Source: Anodontia alba
Lineage: Eukaryota > Mollusca > Bivalvia > Lucinida > Lucinidae
Length of the DNA: 64,000 nt
NCBI GenBank assembly: GCA_964016985.1
Contig: OZ024821.1
Coordinates: 130,163,323-130,227,322, forward strand
Direction of reading: 5' to 3'
A model generated the notes under the pieces. It worked only from the letters and a program-made list of their open reading frames with translations. It was not told where the DNA came from and searched no databases. Shown piece by piece: positions 37,101 to 49,100 of this stretch; the first letter of the stretch is position 1; every line of letters begins with the position of its first letter. The position numbers were made by a program, and so were the translations under genes.

Positions 37101-40100
37101 ACACCACAGGGCTCAGACACCCCCCACCATGAGTCCAGCAACCAGCTGCAGACAGATGCCGCCCAGAACGCACAGCGGGATCCATAGCACATCGGTAGCA
37201 TGTGGGACTGCAGATCCAGGTTTGAATCCACATAACTTTGGTGGAGACTGGAGAATGATCGTGATATAATTTCTATGGTCATTTTTCACCTGCCACTGAT
37301 TCAAGAAGGGCAGTTGTCAGTTACTGGCAAAAATAGGTGCACCAAGTACATATAGTGATTAACCACTTAGAAGACTAAGCCTGCCCAGGAAAAATTGTGA
37401 TTAGGTTAGTTGACCAGTTGACCTTAACAGCATTGACTGGGTCATAAAATTCCAAATTAAACAGGGCCCAGTTGTTCAAAGCTAACGACATCGTTAGTTA
37501 ACGATTCGTTAAATTTTACATCGAGTGATACGCAAATATGCTGAAATTTTTTGCTGAAAAAATGTGAGTAGCTTTTGCAGTGCAAAAGCTACTCACATTT
37601 TTTCAGCAAAAAATATCAGAATATTGTGTATTGAATCCGCTAAAACAGTTAATGAAATGACCCTTAACGACCTCGTTAAGCTAACGACTGGGCCCAGACT
37701 TTGTTTTTTGTTGTTTTTTTCTTCAGGTTATCTTAGACACCTTTCAGAATTCCCAACTGTTAGTGAGACGGATGTTGAAGGGCTCTGTTAAAAAGTATGG
37801 CATCACAGAATTTCCATCAATGTACCTTATAACTAGGGATGGAATGTTTCAGAGACTTGGCAAGTAAGTACAAGTAGACAATTCAAAGAGTTTGTTGAGG
37901 AGGATGTTTGTTGATAATTCTGATATATTTTTATCTTATTTCTCCGTAAAAATATATGTTGTAGGTACTTATTAGAAGTGCCATTGAAGACACTTTACAT
38001 GAAATGTCAAATCCTGTTTTATGGGGAAAAAAATAAGGAAAATATTTCATTATGACATCTGCAGAAAATTTTACTTAGCATGCTGAGTGTAAAGTTTCAG
38101 CTAAATTATGATTGCATCATTAACAGACAAGCTGTCATTCAAGTGAGCAATGCTTTCATGTGACATCTCTTGTTTCACTTATTTGTCCACAAATACATTT
38201 AGGAACTCATTAGAAGCATTATGGCACTATAGCAAGGCATTTCTAATGACTACCAACAATGTAGGTTTTTCAGGACAAATAAGAAAAGCATCAATACTTT
38301 ATAGTTAGCTCACCTGAACAACGTTCATGGAGAGCTATTGTACTACCCCTGGTGTCGGCGTCGACATTGGCAGCGTTGGCGTTCACAAATGTTAAAGTTT
38401 TCTTTAAAGTTTTTAAGACCTCATTATTTCATAACCTTATCACCGATTTGATTCATCTTTGGTATGATGAAAACTTTGCACAGTGCGATCTCCACCACCC
38501 AAGGTCATGTCAAGGTAAGGTCACAGAATTTTCATGTTAAAATTTTACATCAAAGTTTTTAGGATCTCATTACTTCTACACTAAACGATAGATTTAGTTC
38601 CTGTTTGGTATGATACTAGTCAAAAAATTTTATCAACACTCATGACCTTGGCTTTGAGATCGAGGTCACAGACTTAGAATTTAAATGTTAAAGTTTTTGT
38701 TAAAGTTTTTAAGACGTCATTATTTCCTAACCTTATCACCGATTTGATTTATCTTTAGTATGATGATACATATTGGTCCAAAATTTTGCCCAGATCCGTC
38801 CTCACCCTGCTAGTTCTTGTTGAGGTCAAGGTCACAGTTATGTCAAAATTTTCATGTTAAAGTTTTTATCAGCACCATCAGCACTCATGAGTGTGATCTT
38901 GGGATCGAGGTCACAGACTTAGAATTTTAAAAGTGTTAAAGTTTTTGTTTAAGTTTTCAAGACCTCATTATTTCCTAACCTTATCATTGATTTAATTCAT
39001 TTTTTTTGCACAGTGTAATCCCCCCCCCCCCCCCACTCCCTCCCACCTCCCACCCCAGGTCATGTCAAAATTAAGGTCACATAGAATTTTCCAGAAACAA
39101 AATGTGCAATATCAGGCAAGCTATCCTGTCTGGCAACAGGTCTTGTTTTAAAAACCACTTTGTCTGGACCTTGGAACTTTACCTTCAGTTTTTAATAGAA
39201 AATAGGATTTTTTGCACTTTATCGAAGATTCTTTAATTATGTTTTTGTAGAAGACATTTTCTGAAAGTAAACCATCCCAGTTGAGAGTTATTTCCACAAA
39301 CGACACAGTAAAAATGAAAACAAAAACATTATTCACATAGCTCCAGAAAAATATGTTTGGCAAGGTCCTTCTGATGAGTACCCACAACATATGTTTTCCT
39401 GGAGAAATAAGAAAACATATTCATACTTTTTGTTTGAAAATACGCACTTTATCTGGAGATTTGTTTATTGGGTGGGCTATTTTTGTTGTTGCCTCATTAC
39501 CCTTTGCTCATTTCTTTTAGCACACTATAGTTTAAATACAGTAAAATTTGGCTGTTAAGACCACTAGTAGTAAAGACCCCTCCTCTATTAAGAAAACTTT
39601 TTGTCTCCAATGGTTTCCTTTGTACTATTCTATGTTCAATATCAAGACCACCGCACCAATAAGCATAAGAATTGTTAAGGAGGAGTAGTTTGTGATAACT
39701 TTGGAATAATTTTTCTTATTTCTCCTCAAAAACATATGTTGTGGGTACTCATTAGGCGAGGTGCTTCTAATGAGTACCTACAACATTATGCTTTATGGAG
39801 AATAGGATAAAATTATTCTATAATTATCACCAAATACTCCTCCTTAACAATTCCTCTGAATAAGACTTTTAGACAGTCCAAAATTGGATTTTTACTGTAC
39901 TGCTTTCTTGCCTCTTCTCTACAGGAATTTGAAGACAAGGGAAGATTTTGTTAAAACCCTGTTGGAGTTAAAGAGAACAGAAGGCTTCTTTAATGCTCTT
40001 CTGGAGGTTCTTCCAGGACAAAATAATTCTTACAAAGACAAGAAAATAAACAGAGATAAAGATGTAGTCGCGATGGACAGAAAGGTCATGGCCACCAACT

Positions 40101-43100
40101 CGGAGATAAAGTAAGCCGGCTGATTCAGATGTGTACCGTTACTTCCATAGCTCCAGATAAAAGGGCTATCTCTGTCAGGAAAATATTTTTCTTATTTCTT
40201 TATATGTTATGGGTACTCATTAGGAACGCCTCAGCAAGTGGCTTCTAATGAGTACCCACAACATATATTGTTCAGGGAGAAACGACAAAAATATTTATCT
40301 GGGCCCAGTTGTTCAAAGCTAACGACGTCGTTAGTTAACGATTCGTTAAAATTTAAATTGAATGATACGCAAATATGCTGAAATTTTTTGCTGAAAAAAT
40401 GTGAGTAGCTTTTGCAGTGCAAAAGCTACTCACATTTTATCAGCAAAAAATATCATAATATTGTATATTGAATCCGCTAAAACAGTTAACGAAATGACCC
40501 TTAACGAGCTTGTTAAGCTAACGACGCTTTGAACAACCGGGCCCTGGATACTCAGCTTATCTGGTGGAGCAATGTCAGAGTCTAGACATAATATGTGCAT
40601 AACTCCAGACAAGGTGCTTTTTTATACGCCCGTTTGAAAAACGGGACGTATTATGTTACGGGGTATGGCATCCGTCCGTCCGTCCGTCAACTTTTTCGTT
40701 TCTGGCTAACTCCTCCTACAGTTTACATCCGATCAAGCTGAAACTTGGTATATAGTTAGACCATGATGTGGCGCAGCTCATATTGTTTCGGGGTTACAGT
40801 CCACCAAATGTTTGCAGAGTTATGCCCCTTAGAAAATTTCTGTAAACTTTTCATTTCCGGTTATCTCCTCCTACATTTTACATCCGATCAAGCTGAAACT
40901 TCATGTATAGTTAGACAATGATGTGGAGCAGCGCATATTGTTTCGAGGTTACAGTCCACCAAATATTAGCAGAGTTATGCCTCTTTGAAAATTTCAGTAG
41001 ACTTTTCGTTTCCGGCTAACTCCTCCTACAGTTTACATCCGATCAAGCTGAAACTTCATGTATAGTTAGACCATGATGTGGAGCAGTGCATATTATTTCG
41101 AGGTTACAGTCCACCAAATATTAGCAGAGTTATACTGCTTTGAAAATTTCGATTAATTTTTAGTTTATGGCTAAATCCTCCTACAGTTTACATCCAATCA
41201 AGCTGAAACTTCATGTACAGTTAGACCATGATGTGGAGCAGCGTGTATTGTTTCGAGGTTAGAGTCCACCAAATATTAGCAGAGTTAAACCCCTTCGAAA
41301 ATGTCTATTAATTTTTTGTTTCTGGCTAAATCCTCCTACAGTTTACATCCGATCAAGCTGAAACTTGATTTGTAGTAAAACCATGATGTGGAGCAGCACG
41401 TATTGTTTCGAGGTTAGAGTCCACCAAATATTAGCAGAGTTAAACCCCTTCAAAAATGTCTATTAATTTTTTGTTTCTGGCTAAATCCTCCTACAGTTTA
41501 CATCCGATCAAGCTGAAACTTGATTTGTAGTAAGACCATGATGTGGAGCAGCGTATTGTTTCAAGGTTACAGTCCACCAAATATTAGAAACTTCATAAAT
41601 ACTTACATGATGATGTGGAGCAGCACATATTATTTTTAGGTTACAGTGCACCAAATATTTGCAGATTTATGCCCCTTTGAAAGTTTTTGTAAACTTTTCA
41701 CAGCATATTGTTTAGTGTGCCAAAGGCTCATATGAGCTTATAATATAGCCATGCTTCTGTGGTGTGTCCTCGGTCAGAAAGCACTTCTCCCTAGAAGCAG
41801 CAAACTTCTCCCTTAATTTCTTGGCCAGCTTGGACCCTTAGCTTACAGTTCACCAAATATCAGCAGAGATTATGCCCCAATGAATTTTTTTTTTAATTTT
41901 TTTTTTTTTGTAATTCCACTTACAGTTTATATCCGGAGCACTGAATTATACAGGAGCCAGTTAATGTGCTGCATCTTATTACTTGCCACGGGCGTATAAT
42001 GCCCCGCTTGGCGGAGCTCTTGTTCATCTGAAAAAATACTGATATTTTTCTTATTTCTCCGAGGCGCTTCTAATGAGTACCCACAATATATGTTTTTGTG
42101 GAGAAATAAGAAAAATATTATATGGTTACCCCCTCATGTCTGGAGCAATGTTAATGTGGAATTTGAAGATTCTATGGGTAGACAGTGTAGACTGCAGATG
42201 CACTATGCAGGCTGGTCCAGATCTTTTCAGGTTGCATTTGTCATAAAATGTCTCTTTTGTTTGGAGGTGCTGATCTTATTTTCACTATACAGTCAAACCT
42301 GTCCTAAAGGCCACCTGTATTAAGCAATCACCTGCCTTTAAAGGCCACTATATGAGATCCCATTAAAGGCCCATAGGTGCTTGCTAAGCACAGGTTTGAC
42401 TGCATTTTCCTGTCTATTAGCTCCATACTAAATATGATTTTCACATACAATGAAAACTTGGCTATTACTGTTTTATTAGATATTTTCACAGTTTTTCATC
42501 ACTCCTAAAACAAACAGCTATCAATATTTAGGTTTCCTGTTACCAGATAAATGTCCTGTACATTTTACATACATTTCCTGTTTGAGTTATCCCAAGGCTC
42601 CATATAAGGCACCTTTCTCAGCAAAAAAGTACTGTTATTTTTCTTATTTCTCCAAGAAAGCATGGTTACTAATTAGTGAGGCCCTTCTAATGAGTACTCA
42701 CAAATATTTTTTTTGTGGAGAAATAAGAAAATTATTGTGTGGATGCCCCCTGTTATCTGGAGCTATGCATCCTTATAGCTCGAGGTAACGGGAGTATCAA
42801 GAAAGTTAGTTTACGGTAAATGTCCTAAAATTTCATACACCAGAGTGTCTGACTAAATGGCATATGCAGACACTGCAGATCCAGATCAGGGTCTACACAG
42901 TTTGTCATTCCACTAAGTATTTAAAGAAACAACTGTATAAAAAGCAAAATTACCTTCATACTAAATGTGATTATGATTATCACATACAATGAAAACTTGG
43001 CTATTACTATTTTATTAGATATTTTCACAGTTTTCTTTAAAACTTCTGAAACAAACAGCTCATCAATAGGTTTCCTGTTACAAGATAAATGTCCTGGATA

Positions 43101-46100
43101 ATTTACATACATTTCCTGTTTCGGTCATAAGTGAGACAGTTCTAACGAGTACCCACAATCTATATTTTGAGCAGGAATATGAAAAATGTCAGAACTTTTA
43201 TCTGAAAATTTTCCTTTTTTGGTTGTAAACTTTTCAATATATTTGAATAGGCGTGTTTTTGTAATGATTAGACCTGACCAATCTCCAGATCAAGGGAGTA
43301 TTTGGAACAGCTACTTTTACCCCAAAACACGTCTGATGGGTGCTGATTGGTATTGCTTCTTTGAGACAATGCTAATGCATACCCACAAGTTATATTTTGG
43401 TGCAGAAATGTCCAAGATTTTTGTCTGGAGCTACATGTATGTCTGTGCCATTGTTTGAGTAGGTAAAAAAAAATAATTTGAAAGATCATTGCTAATATCT
43501 TGACTGATTTACTCTAAATATTCAACAGATGCTTATAATCCTGAACAAACAGAGTAGACCCAGCACTTAATGGGGCATTTGATTAGGCTCTGCACTATTT
43601 GCTATTCTGTCAGCAAATTTTAAACAGATTGCTTAGAAGTAAATTGGATTTTTTTCTTATTTTTTGATACACAGAGTATAGTCTTGATCATAAAGATGTT
43701 CTACATCTATATCTGTTGACTAGTAAATGGCTTGTTGATCAAGACTGTATAAGGTGTAAAGTTATCATGTCCAAAAACTTTTTCACATTTTGGGACACAT
43801 AAAGTATAGTCTTGTTCGCTGAGATGCTGTTTGTCTATCTAGACAGATAAGGAGTTATGGTGTCAGGATATTTGTGGTAATGAAGGTGCTCAGAGGCTGT
43901 TAAGGAGGAGTATTTGGGGATAATTCTGGGATAATTTTTCTTATTTCTCCATAAAATCATATGTTGTGGGTACTCATTAGAAGTGCCTCGCTGAGGCGCT
44001 TCTAATGAGTACCCACAACATATGTTTTTATGGAGAACTGGAGAGAATTATCTCAGAATTATCACCAAATACTCCTTCTTAATCGCAACTTCTCTGAGTA
44101 TTCAGTGTTCAAAGATTTAAATCGCTTTTTGCTTGATGGGACTCATTTTGTAATCATTTATAACCCAGGGCTGCTGTGTATATGAAGGACCTAGAATCAA
44201 CGCTGCATTATTCATTCCGACAAGAAATAGCTTTGCACCGAGAAATAGAAGGGGAGAGGCTGTCCGCTCTGAAGTCATTTGTTCAGGTCCTTGTGAAGGT
44301 ACGTATAGTGAAAAGTAAGTAAATATAGTTGAAACCTCGATTGCTCAAACTTGCTGGAACCAGTGTAAAAAGTTTGAGTGATCGGTAGTTGGAGTCATTG
44401 AAGACTAAGCTTAGACTTGTACATGCAGAATGTCAAGAAATAGTGAAATGGACGTTCAAGTAAAAGACAAGTATGGCAAGGAGTTAGTGTCCAAAGATTT
44501 AGGGTAAATATGGTAACATTGCTTACGTTTATGCCTTTCCACACAGAAATGAAACTTTGTATATATCATTATATATGCCTAAAGTCTAATCAGGACCATC
44601 AATCTCAGTTTGCTGTTCCCATATGTGCTAAGGCCCCTTTTTATTGAAAATAACCTGCTCTACTTTTGACAGCTTTCAGGAAGTTGTTTATCATTGATTA
44701 CTTACTCAAAAAAAGCCAATTTGCTAAGTTTTATCATGATTTAATGCAAACTCTTTTGTCATAGCTACCTATAACAAAGTGATTAGCTTGGCAGCCTCCA
44801 TGGAAGCTGATCGTTGCACTTGATACTGGACTAGTAGTACCTGTAGTATTAGCCGGCCTCGGTGGCTCAGTTGGATGCGCCGTCCGACTGGAGACCAGGA
44901 GGTCGCGGGTTCAACCCCCGCTGAGGTCGGCAACATTCTTTCGTGGAGATTGATCATGAAATATTTTCTACGGTCATTCTCTCCCTTCCGCTGATTCAAG
45001 AAGGTCAGTTGTCAGTTTCTGGCAAAAGAATGTGCACAATACTAGTTAACTGCTGAGGACTAAGCCTGCCCAGTAAACGTGTGGTTTGGTAAACTGACCG
45101 TGCTCAGCATGACCCCATTGGGTTGACTGGGCCGTAAAACCTCAACACAAACAAACCTGTAGTATAAGGACACATTAAATTCTAACTATACTTGTCCTGA
45201 CATTTGAAAAAAGTCAGTTTTACTACCTGATGATTTGTCTAAATTATTGCAGGATGAATGACAAACCGTGTAATCCTGATCAGATGCCACCTTCTGCTAT
45301 GTCTGATCTGGGTCTACACTGTTTGCTCAGGTCTGCCCCAGTACTGAGGAGTATTACGGTGCTCACTGATGTGTCTTAAGGGGAATGGGTACACTTTCAA
45401 AATTGATTTTCCTCCCTTCTGAAAATGGGTCTACTCTAAAAGGAAAGAATTTGCTCCCTTTGGGAGCAAATTCTTTCCTTTTAGATTAGACTCCATTTCA
45501 GAAGAATCTTGGTGTGCCAGAAAGCAATGAGAAAGTTACAAAAGTTGTCTCCCTTGTGAAAATTGGTGGAAAATTGACCAGGTGTATACATTTACCGTGC
45601 TCTTTGAACAAGTCCATTTGAACAAGTCCATTTGACTACTCGGTGCTGTTTGTAAAATAGGCTGGCTGAATGACAGATAGTGCTGACCCTGATCAACCTG
45701 CTGATCTATGTCTTCTACACTGTTTGCACAAGCATGTCTGTCTGGATATTTAGGGTAAACACAAAATACTTTAGATTGCTGCATATAAGATAATACTTCT
45801 TTGATGCCCCCAACTTGAAAAGGCTGGGGTGCAGGGTGGCATATTGCTTTCGCCTTGTTTGTCCATTCCTTTGTTTATTCATTTGTCACACTTCACATTT
45901 GTCACACTTCAGCTTGTGTATAATATACCTCATTCAGAAAGTATTTGAGCTAGGGCTTTCATATTTGATTGACTTTTTTTTTTCAGTTGTATTTTGTGCC
46001 CCTTTCAAGTCCAGTATTTCTAGAGACATAATAGGGAGTATAGTATTTTTATAATCATACATTTCTAGTTACCGTAAGCTTTGAGACAGACAGGCCTGAG

Positions 46101-49100
46101 CATTCAGGGTAAACTCAGATCAGACATTGCAGAATGATCAATGTCTATACTGCTTGCAACTCATCCAGCAATATTTTAGAGGCCTCAACAGATAGTGAAA
46201 TGTACTAGTGCAAATTTTAGGACAAGTATGGTAAACTGCTAAGGTGTCCCAATACAGTATGTCTAACTTGAAATGTTTGTATTTTACAGTATTTCCCTGG
46301 CAGGCATGTTGTTAATGATCTATTAGCAAGGATATCAGAATGGTTAGCGGATGTTGAACAACTCACAGGAGAGCTCTGGCTAAACCAAGTTGACAATTTA
46401 CAGGTACACATGATTTTGTTGTTGTCATTTCTGTCAACTGAACATATCTTTATCAAAAGACCAGTGAGGTCTTCAGTTTGCAGATTTGCGACAAAAACAA
46501 AACAACACCAAACAAACCATGGGGTCAGTCAGTCTAACTTTGTCTTGCTGACTGAACCCTTTCAGCCCTAAATTTCTGAAGTGGATTCATTCATCATTGA
46601 GTTCGAGCACATCTGTTGTTTCAAATAGGGATTTCTATAAAAGATCAAAAATAGAATGGCAAACAGTGTAGATCCTGAAGAGACAGCTCATTGTGAGCTA
46701 AATAGGCTAAATGGGTCAACTGTTGTTAGAAAAATATTGTAACAGGTTAAAAAAAACCCAGCCCCTGATAACATTAAAAATGGTTTCCTGCAGTATTAAA
46801 AATGTTAACCCTGCCATAATGAAGATGGTTTCCCAACAATAACTAAGTGTAAACTTTCTTTCTCAGGAAATTCATTTGATAGGTATTGGCCTCTATGAAG
46901 CATCCGGTTAGCACTCCTGACTTACAAGGTCCCAGGTTTGAATCCTGCTAGGGATGGAATGACGGTACAGCACTTCATTGCACAGAGCCCTTCATTATCA
47001 CCACTTCATCTTCTCGATACATCTTGAATAATTCTGACTACCACAGTGCCTCGGTAGAGTATCTGCTTTTTGCTGGGAGGTAATGAGTTTGATCAGCGGT
47101 GATTCATACCAAAGATGTTAAAAATAGAACTAGCTGTCTTTTACTTGGCACTCAGCATTAACCCTTGTCCTGCTGAACCCGGATGTGTCCTGTTTTTGCA
47201 AACAGTGTAGATCCAGATCAGTTGGCTTCTGAAGAAGGCATCTGATCTGGATCTGCACTGTTTGTCATCAAGTATGTGAATTTGTATCAACAATCTGGAT
47301 CAAGAAATCTGATTGGCTGAAAATTAGAAATGGGTGTGGCATCTTAATTTATTCAGCAGGACAAGGGTTAAGAAAGTAAAGCTAGGAATCAGAACTGGTC
47401 AGGATAATGTGACTGGCTAGAATATCATGTCATGTGTTTTTCCCAATACCTAATCTCCTCACCATGAAGGCATTATAAAGATTACAACATTTCTTTCTGT
47501 AAACAATGGAAATTTAGTTGCCATTGCTCGTATGAGCAATGGCACCTAAATTTGCATTGTTTACAAAGGGGTCAAAGTTGCCCCTAACCAAGGGTTTTAA
47601 AAATATGTTTGAGTTACTACAGTCTTGCGCTCAACCCTCGAGTTGCTGAAAATCTTATCTATGGTACTGTTTTTGGTTGAAAAAGCAGCTTATCCTGAGC
47701 TATGAAACAACATTTTAAACTTCCTTATTTTTCCTACAGACTCTGGAGGCATATATTCCTGAACATGTGGAGTGGATAGGATGTCAGGGAAGCGAACCGA
47801 AGTATCGTGGATATCCATGTGGAATGTGGACATTATTTCACACACTAACAGTCAGTGTATACGCAGCTGAAAGAAAAGGTAGAAGAGAGATTTTATGCAA
47901 TTTTACAACCCTTTTCATGCTGGAAGGCCAATTTGCTTTCTATGAGGACCTTTTTATGGGCAATGGATACACTTGGTAGATTTTTTGCCATTAGTTTACA
48001 AGGGATATCACTTTGTATTTTTCTTGTCTTTCCTGCACACCAGCCCCTTTCCAAAAAGGGGTCTACTGTAAAAGGAAAGAATTTGCTCCCACAGGGAGCA
48101 AATTCTTTCCTTTTACAGTAGAGCTTTTTTCGGAATTGAGACAAATCCATTTTGAAAGAGTTGCTTCCTTGAACCTGTATCCATTCCCATAAGCCTTTCT
48201 AAACATAATTTTTGTAAACTTCTCTAGCATCTATCCTTTGGTTACCAATTTTAGCCCCCTGCTTTAAAATTTAGCAAAAAGGGCTGATTTTATGAATCAG
48301 AAAATTCCTTAGAATTCCTTATGCTTTCATATCCTACTACTGTATTTACGGTATGTATTCATACAGACAGGCCTGAGCAAACAGTATACTCCCAGATGAG
48401 ACTCCACAAAATGCGGCGTCTCATCAGGGTCTACACTGTTTGCCATTCATCCAGCAATTTTTAGACACAATATTGGGTAGTAAATTGTGCTTGTTCAAAT
48501 TTTAATACAATAATGGTAAGGAGTTGAGGTGTCAGAATATTTAGAGTAAATACAGTATCCTGCTATATGGAATCATACCTAATATTGGGACACCTAAACT
48601 CCTTGACCATTCTTGTCCTAAAATTTAAAGTCCATTTTACTTCTTGTTGATGTGTCTAAGAATTGTTGGATGAGTGGCACACAGTGTAGACCCTGATCAG
48701 ATGCTGCTCTGTTTGCCCTGGATTGTCTGTTGCCCTACCAAGCATCAAGGGTCCAGTTGTTCAAAGCATTGTTAACTTAATGAGCTCGTTAGTGGTACAA
48801 ATGTTAACTGTTCTAGTAAGTACAATATCTAATTCATAGTTATTTTTGCTGAAAAAATGTGAGTAAAAGCAAAAGCTACTCACATTTTTTCAGCAAAAAT
48901 ATTAGCATATATGCCATATTTAATGCTCAAAGTTTTAACAATATGTTAACTAACGACATCGTTAGTTTCGAACAACTGATCCCAGATGTCTGAGCAGTTA
49001 ACATTCCTGACTTCAGGTCATGAAGTCATGGGTTCCAATCCTTCTGTAGGTGGAATTTACCTCATGACTGTACAGTGCTTCACTGCACAGAGCTGCTTTC

